From Apoderus coryli (Eukaryota; Arthropoda; Insecta; Coleoptera; Attelabidae): a DNA stretch of 64,000 nucleotides. Shown here piece by piece: positions 50,501 through 60,748 of this stretch. Made by a program: the position numbers and the translations under genes. A model generated the notes under the pieces. That model saw nothing but the letters and a program-made list of their open reading frames with translations, searched no databases and was not told where the DNA came from. The DNA lies in contig OU452202.1 of the NCBI GenBank assembly GCA_911728435.2, forward strand, positions 11,015,135-11,079,134, given 5' to 3'. Position 1 is the first letter of the stretch; each line of letters starts with the position of its first letter.

Positions 50501-53092
50501 GATGCTGATTTCATAACTCAAACATTTCATTTTTATTATATTTAATAGAGTTAGTCAAATGTAGTGAACACATTTGTGTTAAAAAGACAAACATACGACG
50601 GTTGCCTTTTATATTTCGGGATTTGGCAACCCTGGTGTTGCAATCTTTCAACTGACAGCTCTATCGTAAAGTTGGACATTTTTGAGGTTATACGTACTCA
50701 GAACGTTTTGAGATACGAGCGCTATTTGTGTTGTTTACAGTAACTTAAAAGATTCATCTCGGCCCAAAAATGGAATTAAATCGAGAACATTTTCGTGCGA
50801 TTATTTTTTTACAACTTTCGACGTGGATTAACTCAGCAACAGTGCATGGATGAACTTAATTCAAATTTTGGCGTTGAAGTTCCAATGATCAGTGTTTATC
50901 GATGGTATGGTGAATTCAATCGTGGTCGTAGTTCACTCCAAGACGAATTTCGTGAAGGTCGTCCAAAATGAGTTGTTGTCATATTATATAATATTGTGAC
51001 ACTTTATTTGATAAAAAAATTTAATTTTATTAATTTTACATAATTTTCACAAAATGGTAAGTACCTTAAGGATAATTCTTAACAGGACGAGTAGTACAAT
51101 GTCACAATCTGGTATTCAGACCAGAATGCATTCCTCTGAGAATTATAAACATTAAAAAATTTCTGCACATTGCCATGTAGCATTTTGTAAACCTATAGTT
51201 ACGTAACCACTGATGACGGAACTTTAAGCCCCGAAACATGTTTGGTAGATAGAGTAATATATTAAATTTATTTCATGGAGGATCGACTTTTATTCCTATT
51301 ACCAACAGATTTTTTTCGGCAAATAGATAAAATTAATGGAGAAATAAGTGATTTTAAAGTTCATTATTGCCATATATTTAAGGAAAATAGTATATTGTGC
51401 AACGAGTAGCAAATGGTCATTTCATGTGAGTTTGACACTATACTTTTTCTACGACTGTTTGAATGCTTTTGAATAAATTAAACATAATTTTTAGGAAAAT
51501 ATTTGTTTTTCGAAACTTACCCCTAAATACGATAAGTTAGAAGTATTAAATTGACTAGGTGGTGTTAAACTATATTCAATATCACTGTTTTTCATTATAT
51601 AAATAGCTTTGAAACCTTCGAAATTAGTGAAATAATTATAATTATTATTAATTATAAATAAACTGTCAATTTGGTTTGTTTGTATTGTCGGCGTTGCTAT
51701 GGTGATTTTTCATGGCCGAATCTACTTTTGTCATTATCAGGAAATTTGTATTTGTATGCACGGGTAAATGAAAAACAGCATTACAATGTACTACATTTTC
51801 AAATCATGATTGAACATATCAGATCATCATGATTGAACATAGATTCAGCAAAATATTGTAATGTTACCTACATGCTTAATTTATATATGATTATTATTTG
51901 TCTTTTGTTAGTACTTGCGAGTGTTTCTGATCCAGCTTTAATTATTATTATTTCATTAGGGAGAATTACTTAAAATTGATTGCTTTTTTGTTGTTTGTTA
52001 ACTTTGATGTATTCATAATTAATTTTTCTTTCTTGGTTTTTTTTTTGTTAATATGTTTACTTGGCTTTGTTGTTGTTAATTATTTGGTATCGTCCTCATT
52101 TTTGGACTCTTTGTAGTCTGTTTGGATGATTAAATAAATAAATAAATAATAAAGGCATTTAAAAACAGTCATAGAAAAATCAGTATCAATCGTGATTTTT
52201 TGCAACTCTGCAGATAACAGTACAATATACATAATTGACAGAAATTTAATTTCATTTAATCTAACGCCTACTACACTATCTATACCATGCAATTTTTTAC
52301 ACCTAACTAAAAATCACCGAGGTGCTGGTATGTTTCTGAAAAGACCCACATTTGCTTCTAAACGTATTTCCGAAATAAAAATTAAAAATACCAATAATGG
52401 AAATAATAATAAAAAGAAAAAGAAAAAGAGAACACTAAAGATGTTGGAAGAATATGTTTTGTACCTATTTAAGTTTATTGTCTCTAGTATTGTATTATGT
52501 GTATTTTAAGAATTTTATTTATATTTAAATAATTTTATTGTATTGTATGTTTGTAGACTGACGGAAAAAAAAAATACCTGAAGAAGACAAAAACTCTTTT
52601 GTCGAAACGTCGTAAAGGAAAAAAAAATTTGACATGAAATAAAAATTGTTTATCTCACCATTGTTTGTTAATGCGAACCAAAAACCCAAGAAAGATTTCA
52701 AAAAAAAAGTACAATATAGAATAACAAGGCTTTCTATTTTATAGGACACAGATGTGACAAAAATAAATTTTAGAAAAATAATGTTCAGGAAATTGAGTTA
52801 ATTAGGTTCTCGATCTAAACTAGAAAATACCAGTAAGCGTTAAAAAATTTGTAAACCACTTTGTTACTTTTTCGTTAATAAATATAATAGTTTGTTTATA
52901 TTTTCGACTTTCATTTTCGATCTGCCGCGTTTAACAATACAGCTAATACACCCCCATCCATTAGAAAAAGTATTTATATGTCAAATAATATAAAAAATGA
53001 AATTTAAGTAAAGTTAAAACCAAACTGCACTTACCCACGACTTGAATGCAGATCAGCAGGATGGACACTGGCTAGTGACATTCTAGCTGGTA
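44503..53092 (-). CDS. pinocchio: Protein pinocchio
   Basis: Small conserved insect protein named from a Drosophila olfactory-behaviour gene; biochemical role not established. Coding exons: 53081-53035 (start [15 protein letters not shown]), 46190-45938, 44637-44503; 435 nt in phase, 144 aa. The body is [18 protein letters not shown], then [18 protein letters not shown], then a cysteine-rich part with [20 protein letters not shown] and [18 protein letters not shown]. Several CxxC pairs suggest a zinc-binding fold (inference). The tail is [16 protein letters not shown] and ends [14 protein letters not shown]. The acceptor tctattgcag at 53093 just 5' of the ATG shows that a further 5' UTR exon exists upstream. 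The 6.8-kb intron 46191-53034 holds foldback, mariner and hammerhead-like repeats; the 1.3-kb intron 44638-45937 holds a hAT MITE and a tRNA-like SINE piece. Drosophila relatives are, as I recall, longer. Confidence 0.85.
44865..45125. mobile_element. hAT-type MITE (261 bp) with perfect 8-bp target duplication
   Basis: Ends CAGTAATTCCCAAA and TTTGGGAACCTCTG are imperfect inverted repeats of the hAT kind (CAGxGGTTCCCAAA). Both sides carry the identical octamer CTCTAGAG (44857-44864 and 45126-45133). No coding. It is inserted in other unclassified repeat sequence within the last pinocchio intron. Confidence 0.92.
45500..45640 (-). mobile_element. tRNA-derived SINE-like fragment
   Basis: On the minus strand 'ggttcgaatcccactgg' is a good RNA polymerase III B box, preceded at tRNA-like distance by a possible A box (ttagcccaatcttgcc). 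The region is not a complete cloverleaf. Adjacent plus-strand codons from about 45630 ([22 protein letters not shown]) look like the cysteine-rich tail of an RNase-H-type LINE, so two repeat relics may overlap here. Confidence 0.4.
46191..48521. other. Pinocchio intron, left part
   Basis: Non-coding. It holds the hammerhead-like motif at 46507-46547 and a 16-bp-arm palindrome at about 46911-46948 (attttgcaaaccca and complement). Otherwise AT-rich with no recognised gene. Confidence 0.5.
46507..46547 (-). ncRNA. Hammerhead-like 41-nt motif, type A
   Basis: Minus strand: stem I AUCCA, CUGAUAA, a weak 14-nt stem II region, GAAAC, AU, GU, C, stem I UGGAU. Stem I is a perfect 5-bp pairing and the triplet is GUC. 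Against function: core G8 is A and stem II is eroded. Same length and layout as 8102-8142 and 51206-51246. In the large pinocchio intron. Confidence 0.4.
48522..49164. mobile_element. Foldback element with ~105-bp arms
   Basis: The left arm from 48522 contains ttatagacctactttaggtg and a poly-A/gtataaaat block; the right arm ending 49164 is its inverted counterpart (cacc/cgcc variant, gtaggtctataa). The centre is non-coding. It is in the pinocchio intron. Confidence 0.85.
50768..50990 (+). mobile_element. Mariner transposase N-terminal relic
   Basis: From ATG at 50770: [13 protein letters not shown], then after a frameshift [36 protein letters not shown] and FREGRPK followed by a stop. This is the mariner helix-turn-helix region, of another subfamily than the copy at 30256. 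The catalytic half is absent. Confidence 0.8.
51206..51246 (+). ncRNA. Hammerhead-like 41-nt motif, type A, best core
   Basis: Plus strand: stem I ACCA, intact CUGAUGA, a 16-nt stem II region with damaged 3' strand (CCCC where UUCC is expected from the relative at 37185), GAAAC, AU, GU, U, stem I UGGU. Core strands, stem III and a GUU triplet are all present. In the pinocchio intron. Confidence 0.45.
51247..53034. other. Pinocchio intron, right part
   Basis: Non-coding, with TAAA repeats near 52133-52150. Sequence around 51661-51730 repeats, in inverse orientation, text near 50080-50125 (ccatagcaacgccgacaata), so these two blocks flank the mariner relic as arms of an inverted repeat. Confidence 0.5.
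52575..52614 (+). ncRNA. Hammerhead-like motif, type C, most complete stems
   Basis: Plus strand: stem I UAC, intact CUGAAGA, one extra A, a perfect 7-bp stem II (GACAAAA/UUUUGUC, loop ACUC), GAAACGU, C (GUC triplet), stem I GUA. All strands are present; departures are the extra A after the core and a loopless two-pair stem III. In the pinocchio intron. Confidence 0.45.
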
Positions 53093-53357
53093 CTGCAATA
53101 GAAAATAGTAACTTTAATAACGTAATAATGTATTCCTCAAAATATCTTTTTAGATATATTTATGGATTTTAAATCAACTTGTTTTTGATTCTCAGTTATA
53201 CACAATATACCTATATAAAACTAATATCATGGGAGAACCTGCCTACTTCCAGGCTTGAGAAATAATTTTATTCTAGAGGTAAATACCTAGTCGATCTTGA
53301 AAAGTATAGAAAATATCGGTCTTCAGTTGCATGGTATTACACATTTATTTAAGCTTA

Positions 53358-54422
53358 CACAGTAAAAAAATCCCGTGTATAATTACACCACGGAGTGGTA
53401 AACGCCTTGTGTGTAACAATGCTACACCATTATTCGTATTGTGCCGGCCTATTAACAAAATCAAATTTGGTAAAATAATATTTCACACACTACAGTGTAA
53501 AATCAAATTATTTGGTTGTTCCGTGTTACTTTCTCAGACACTGGGTTATTTTATACACCACTCGCATTACTTGTACACTAAAAATATTTAAATTTACACT
53601 GCACAATGAACGATTATACACCCTGTAGTGTATAATATGTTAGGTCCAAGTTGGCGCATGTGCGTGTCGTTTGTCTGGCGTCACCGACGCAGTTCCATAT
53701 TGTTTATGATTCGTCCATGTACAGAATTAAGTACTGAGTCTCGTAGAGGGTTAAAACTTAAAACTTCTTATAAAACAAATAAAAATGAGTGATATATTAA
53801 CTTGTAAATTCAATTAAATTTTGTGAGAAAAGACGTAAAACTGATTGGAGACTGAGAAACGTAATTCAAGAGGTGTTTAAAGTACAAAGAACCCTATAAT
53901 GTTACTATGGATTTAACTAAAAATGCCATGTTGTATCTAGTTCCAGTTTTTATTTAGATACTATTTTTAAATGTATACGAAACGTTACGTAAGTAGTTGT
54001 TTTTTAATTAAAAATGTTTCAGTTGTACTGTTGCAATTTTGTATATTTTTGATATTTTGCATAAATTCCTTTGTAATATGACTCAAATATTTTATGTGTT
54101 TTTGAATATAATTAACAAGTCTAAAAAAAATCCAATATTTGTTTTTTTTTCTATACTTAATACCTACTGTAGATAAATATATTACACCTTTCAGTGTACT
54201 CTATTTAACACTGTTTAGTGTAAATTTAACACGGATAAATGAAGTAGATTACACTGCTCTGTGTATTTTTAACACGAATTGGTGTAAAATTTACACAATA
54301 TGGTGGTTTGTGTCAATTGTAGACGGTAGTTACCACAAATCTTAGTGTAGAATATACACTAAATGGTGTGGACTTATATAGACCACTTTTCGTGTAAAAT
54401 TCTACGCGATTTTTTTACTGTG
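53358..54422. mobile_element. TIR element with GTGTA-rich subterminal repeats (1.07 kb)
   Basis: Ends CACAGTAAAAAAATC (left) and its complement (right) are bordered by TA. Inside both ends are dense inverted and direct repeats of TTACAC/GTGTAA (for example near 53381, 53561, 54186-54360). The centre has no transposase. It sits upstream of the pinocchio ATG exon. Confidence 0.8.
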
Positions 54423-54424
54423 TA

Positions 54425-56639
54425 TAGAAATATAATTTTCAAACACAAAGTACACTGTCTCCAAGGAGTTGATTGTCTAACTTAAACCTGGTGAATTGTT
54501 AAAGGGAACAATGTGTGGGATTATCTAAACTTTGTGGTCAAAGTGTGAGATCATTCACGTGAGTTTGTTCGACATCCAGTTCTATGTAGAGTGTAAGAGA
54601 GACCTATAGCTAGCAGAAAGAACGAGAGAGAGAAACTGGGTCGAAAATGTGTTATGAAAACATAACCTCTAAGGATTGTTTCTTATAAGAATTATTTTCT
54701 ATTGTTCTTTCACTTTGGTTAGCGCCGCCCTTGATTACATGTAATTAATTGTTTTGAATTAATTTTGAACTGTCAAGTGTCAAATCTCACAAGGTTATCT
54801 CACATTTTTTACTCAATTGATATGCAGTAGGGTGAATTCACTGACAATACATGAAAATGCTAGAAACAATCATATATTACTCATCCCATTTAAGATAATA
54901 GATCCCCAGATCTCTCAGAAGATCAATACAGAAAAGTCAACAGCACACACAGAAATCCACTTTACAGGAGTTTGATCCCTGGAACCCCAGAGAAACTTAA
55001 AACCTTAAGAAAAAACAATGGCACAGTAGACTAAATTGCGTTCATTCTTCTTATATGTCGAATGAACCTTTGAGATTTTCCAACTCGAAAGGACAAACTA
55101 ACAGTCGTATTTTCATTTTCTTTAACGCTTGTTTACTCTTCAAAACAAAAGAGCCATCTCGCATTTCAGCAGGCACGGTTTTGGTGTTGCATATTTTGGG
55201 TATTAGAACATGAGAATGTTCCAATATCACTGGTCCTCCTCCACCAGTAGAAAATACAAAGTACTAGTAAAAGGCAATTTGAATAAAGTTAAACCCCATT
55301 GCTCGACGTAAACATTTCCTCATTAGAAGGTATATCGATCGATATTCGATACTCAAATCCAATAAATTTCATTTTTTGACGCCTAATGTTGCGACTTACG
55401 ATGCCGACAAACTTTAAATAATTATAAAACAAAGTATGAATATAAAGAACAATGCAAACGAACACACTGCTTTAAACTGATATTTATCTATTAAACTAGG
55501 TTATAATGTTGAAAATAAATTGAAATATCTATAGTACTAGTAAGCAGTTACTTCACGGTCAATTTTGTAAGAAAATAACAAAGAAAATTAGGTTTTAATC
55601 TAAATAGTTATGTTTCTATGACGAAACAAAAATAATTCATTATAATTAAATAATGTACCTATATAGATCTCTATTATTAACAATAAAAAAATTATTGTAG
55701 GTATATATTATTAAGTTCGGTATAATATTTAGCTTAAATAATTGTTGTTATTAGTGATTTGTTTTTCGTATTAAAACTGTATTTCAAAATAAATAATTAT
55801 TAGACGTGCATTCCAAAATATTTCATGTGTTGAAATAACACTAAAAGTACTTACTGCACAAAAAAATTAATATAATGAAGATAAAACTAAACCATCAGTC
55901 AAACTTGGGTTAAGACTTAAAACCATAAAATTCCAAAAAAGTGCTCAATAGCTGCAAAAACCGATCTGTTAGCAATATCATCAGTGAATTAGTGACATTT
56001 TGCAAAAATAAAGTTCCAATGTTTGAGAAGAATCGTACAGTCTGGCAGCTGCAGCTTTAAAAAATTAAAAAAAAAACTATATATATTTTATTATTATCAT
56101 TAAAAAGAATACGCGCAAAACCAATCAAATATTAACTATTATATTTGAATTACTACCTTGTCACATTCTTTTAATATAATTAACTTCATTCATATTATGA
56201 ACCTTATGGAGCTTGATTTTATCCCAAACCTTAATAGAAGCTAAAATTCGGAATATATTAATTGTAGAATTATTTTAGAATCTTGATTTTGACTGAAATA
56301 CACTCTAGATCGGGTAAAAAGTGATTATATGTTGCATCATCAATCCCAAAAGCACTACGTGCATGGATTATTGTGGATAGTACGCCATATTCCTTGAGTC
56401 GTCTGGTGGACTAAGTTGCGATAGAAATCGACTTGAAGATTTGAAAGAAATAACTTTCATTGACTGAAAACTAAATGTTTAATTTTGGATATTACTCCAA
56501 ATTTAGTATACTACTGCATTACACGCATTGCAAAAAATACATTTAATTTGAAAAATTCCGGTTCTTATATGCGGGACATTATAAACTCTTTGTTAATACC
56601 TTTGCTTTTAAAGAGACCCTCACCTTAATTAATTTATTA
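54425..56639. other. Upstream of pinocchio, little recognised
   Basis: A minus-strand frame at 55051-55263 encodes a 68-residue piece with STGGGGPVILEHSH and a C-terminal KMKIRLLVCPFELENLKG; no family recognised, possibly transposon-derived. A cluster atatcgatcgatattcgata at about 55335-55354 resembles the DRE motifs seen at other promoters and might mark the pinocchio promoter. Otherwise nothing supported. Confidence 0.35.
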
Positions 56640-57158
56640 GAATAATTTATAGAATTAATTTACAATACTTTGCCAAAGAAGCACACGAATTCGTTTCTTA
56701 GATTTAAGGGTCTTCTGTCACCACCACCATATCGAACAAATATTTTTAAGAGATCTTTCACGTTTAATATATACACCCTTTATAATAATCTGCCAGAAAG
56801 ATTAAAATCCCTTAAGTTGTCAGCTTTCAAAAATTGCTATAGAGAGATATTGTCAATAGATCAATAACATTTTTATTTGATTTTTTTTTGTCGTGTATTT
56901 TGTATTTGTACCGCATTTTGTACCTCTAATTTTTTTTTGCATGCCATTTTTTACTTTTATAATTTAAATATTCCTATAATGTAATTATATTTCATAATTA
57001 TGGTGTTGTTGTTGTACATAGTTATATTTTTTTTTCTCTAGGGTTACAATTATGTATCAGTTTTTACTGTTTTTCTAACCCTTTTTGTAATTTGTTTAGT
57101 TTATTGTAAAATGTGTAATTGAAATTTACAAATAAACTGTTATTATTATTATTATTTA
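56640..57158 (+). mobile_element. Non-LTR retrotransposon 3' end
   Basis: The plus frame reads FLRFKGLLSPPPYRTNIFKR then FTFNIYTLYNNLPERLKSL: the C-terminal tail of a CR1/Jockey-like ORF2. About 290 bp of 3' sequence follows, ending in aaataaactgttattattat, a repeat tail like those at 15578 and 27607. Confidence 0.75.
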
Positions 57159-58073
57159 GACATTTGGGAAATTAAGTAATGTATATGCATATGTCTAAAT
57201 ATTTGTTCCTATAGCAACAGTGTTTCTAAAGAAACAACAAACTTTACTTTCTTAGCAATGATGTTTATTTTTTGTTTATACTAGTTCTTTATCGGTTTAA
57301 CTTAAAACTTCAGTTATCAATTAAGCTAAATATAAATGTTAAAAATGTTGATTATAAAATCAACTTATATTTTACCAGTTAAATGAACAAATAATGTAAA
57401 TCATTATAACAGAAATAGATAATATAACCGTCTACAATATTAACGTTATTTCAAATCATTATGCACACACAAAAATTGAACAGGCGAGACGAGATAAAAT
57501 ATAAATAATATAACTTAATCCAACCCAACTCAAACGTTGTCATAGTTATATTCTAGAAAATACCACTGAACAGTGTAAACAAAATTATTTCTAATCCTAT
57601 CTATTGTGTATTCTGGATAAACTTTGGCTATCTACATGCCTTCTAATAGATTTTGTCTCGCACGTGAAGCCACCAATTTTCAATGTCAACAACGTAAATA
57701 ATATGTTCATCGTCATGATGAGTGGCCATCTGAATTGTCTAATTATTGTTCAAAATGATTAAATAAATACTTAAAGTCGATCCACACATTTTTTGGTCTT
57801 TTATGATTTTCGCTGATGATGGGCTTAAGCCGAAACCAATTAGTTAATGAATACATTATTACATATGAAGGTTCATTCTATGTTTTTACAAAAGTGGAAT
57901 TTCGATATCTTTATCTACAGGACGATAATACCTCTTTAATATAGGCCATTTTGTCTTTTGTTAAACAAAGACAGTATAGTTATTTTAGTCTTATAGAATC
58001 ATCTGATAATATGTTCTTTATATGCTCAAAAAATTTTTCTAACAACAATTAAAAAATAAGACTGTATTTGATT
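57159..58073. other. Intergenic, nothing recognised beyond one motif
   Basis: AT-rich. At 57811-57845 a CTGATGA, a GGC/GCC stem, GAAAC and a possible AC..GU stem resemble the hammerhead-like motifs, but stem I does not pair. Confidence 0.45.
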
Positions 58074-58784
58074 TGGGGGTCTTTATTTGAAATCGGTGCA
58101 ACTTTGCGTGTACGCAAATGACATCATTTGCGATTTCAAATTAGTGCACGGCTTATTTGAAATGCACTGCGAACGATATGAATTTTCCCAACTCGCAACT
58201 TTTGAGCATGCGCATGGGGTATACCGATCGCAAGTCAACTTTCGCACACGCAATGCATGACAAGACGTCAGTTTATTTAATTTTTGACATTTCACATCCA
58301 ATAAATTTTAATTTTTGAAAATCGCGTGATTGGATCTTTTAATCATTTTGTTAGTTTTAAAGTTTTTTTTTTTGAGTTATATCAGTTTGTTTATTTTTTA
58401 AATATGAATTTTAATATAATGAAAGCTGTGTTATAAGGCCTCGGTTTGATGCTTTTACTTTAAGTGACCAAGCTTTTGTAAAAAAAAAAATTCGGCAACT
58501 CATATCTATGCTTTAAACAACAATAACAATACAATAAATTCACGGATTAGGGAGTATTAAATAAATTACTAATAAAAACAATCACGAAACACTAATAACA
58601 ATTTAAAAAATTCTAACCTTAAAACATCAAACCAATAACAAATATACGTCATCGATAATGATGCACACGTTTAATCGCAATTTCAAATACACCTATTCGC
58701 CCAAAACCAGTTGCGCATACGAACAAATTAATGCACCTTTGCGGGCACGTAAATATTTGCGATCAAATCAAATAAAGCCCCCCA
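58074..58784. mobile_element. MITE with GGGGGxCTTTATTTGA ends (about 711 bp)
   Basis: The left tgggggtctttatttga and right inverted tggggggctttatttga delimit the element. Subterminal DNA on both sides has related blocks (gcgcat, tacgcaa, gtgca, tttgcgat), typical of non-autonomous DNA transposons. No coding. Confidence 0.7.
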
Positions 58785-58809
58785 GTCCCTAAATGCAAAG
58801 GCATTAATT

Positions 58810-59615
58810 AATACGTCGACTTGATAAAACTATCCTTTTCCGTTCCTTTCTTTTTTGGTCTCTACACTAGGTAATACAGCCATCTTTGTAATTATTGGAC
58901 CTACAGTTTAGCGTGGAATCCGAACCACGGTCCTCGACAGCCAAATGCCAGCATCCACGACTATAGTCAATAACTACTTGACATAGGCAAGTCTACCGAC
59001 TCGGCCGGGAGCACCGTCCACCCATCCAACCACCATCTACGTGACCAGGTACTTTAATACCATAATCACGTCGATGTGCGCTGCCCATGTGGGCATCTCC
59101 CGCCCCTTCATAAAACTATAATCCTTTTCCTTTCCTTTCTTTTTTTGGCCTCTACACTAGGTAATACAGCTATCTTTGTAATTCTTGGACCAACAGTTTA
59201 GAGTGCAATCCGAACCTCGGTCCTCAACCGCCAGATGCCAGCACCCATATATATAGTCAATAACTACTTGGCATAGGCAAGTCTACCGACTCGGCCGGGA
59301 GAACCGTCCACCCATCCAACCATGATCCACGCGACCAGGTAGTTTAATACCATAATCACGCCGATGCGCGCTTGCACATGTGGGCATCTCCCACCCCTTG
59401 ATAAAACTATATTCTTTTTCCTTTCTTTTTTTGGCCTCTACACTAGGTAATACAGCCATCTTTGTAATTCTTGGACCAACAGTTTAGCGTGGAATCCGAA
59501 CCACGGTCCTCGACCGCCAGAACCCACGACTATATAGTCAATAACTAGGTACTTGGCATAGGCAAGTACCGACTCGGCCGAGAGCACCGTCCACGCGACC
59601 AGGTACTTTAAGAGG
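58810..59615 (-). repeat. ~290-bp tandem repeat with tRNA-like promoter boxes
   Basis: Units containing tctacactaggtaatacag start at 58861, 59151 and 59437 (periods 290 and 286); the third is internally deleted. Units are GC-richer than the surroundings. On the minus strand each carries ggccgagtcggtagact, like a tRNA A box, and about 75 bp later ggttcggattcc, close to a B box. This suggests a tRNA-derived (SINE-like) origin amplified in tandem. Confidence 0.85.
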
Positions 59616-60748
59616 GGAATCCGAAATGGTTACTTACAAAAATGTCCGATGGTGGCGCTAGTGAATCTCATTGTATTCCGAATCATTCATTTCTTAACTT
59701 AGAGTAATTTTATAGAATATTTTAATACATTCTTCTCCTCAATAGGTGTCGCCAAAAACTAATACATAGTGACCCTAAAATGTCATATTTCTATTTTGCG
59801 TAAATTATTTTCACATTCTTTTTTGTGCTCGTATTCTTATACGTTTGATGCTTATCTTCGCGTAGACTAGTCATAGTTATATACTATACTATATACATAA
59901 AAAGGATGAATGTAAAAAAACTGGTTTTATTTGCAATAAATAGTCAAGATTTTTAAATATTTTCACAAATTGATGATTTTTGTGAAAACCGTAAAACATA
60001 GGTAAATGACACCTTAAAACGAATCCCAGTTATTTTTGACTATTAAAATACTCCCATACAGGGTGTTCTATTTAAAAAAAACAGAACTATGATAATACAT
60101 ACTTATCTCTTCTTTGGACCGCCCTGTATGCTTGCAGTGTTTTTCAAAATGTATTAGGTTAGCCCTGTTGTTTTAGTTTGTCAGTTTCAAAACCATGAGA
60201 CGCTTATTTCATGCATCAAAGAGTGTCTTTCCTAATAGTATACAATGTGTCCAGAAACTAATGGACCAAGCGAAAGCCACAAATTCTAGAGCAGATTTCA
60301 TGGCAATTCAACGCCAAACTTCTAATGCAAAATTGCTTCTGAAAGGAGTTATAGTTTTTAAAAGATGGCGGCTTAGCATAGGTTTTTTAAAGGTATCGCG
60401 AAAGCGCCTTTAGCCATTGGAGTGAAAGGTGAAAAAGATATTTCCCTAAATAGAAGCATTCGTTAGCCATACACTGCTGAATTAAATTGCGAACTTAGGC
60501 GTCTAAACGGGTATCAACGGACATTTTTAATAAAACACTTCTTTTTCACTAACTTTTGGAGAATTCTGACAACATTCTTAGGAAATATGAGGTATTCTTA
60601 TCTCAATATGATAGAATGCTGCATTTTCGAGAAAAATTAAGTTTTAGTTTAATATGCGGTTTAACATAGTACCTATCTATTTGATTTACGATTGGTACAG
60701 TGATTATTTTAACAGTAAAAATTTTAAAAATTAAGTAGGGTATTAGGT
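59616..60748. other. Intergenic, no gene supported
   Basis: A small inverted pair (tacagggtgttctatttaaa near 60057, ccgccctgtatg near 60119) suggests a short TACAGGG-type element. A 72-codon plus frame at 60195-60413 has no recognised domain. Confidence 0.45.

Noticed and set aside
57811..57845. Further hammerhead-like motif (CTGATGA ... GAAACC)
   Set aside because: Core and a short stem are present but stem I does not pair, so it is not counted with the better copies.
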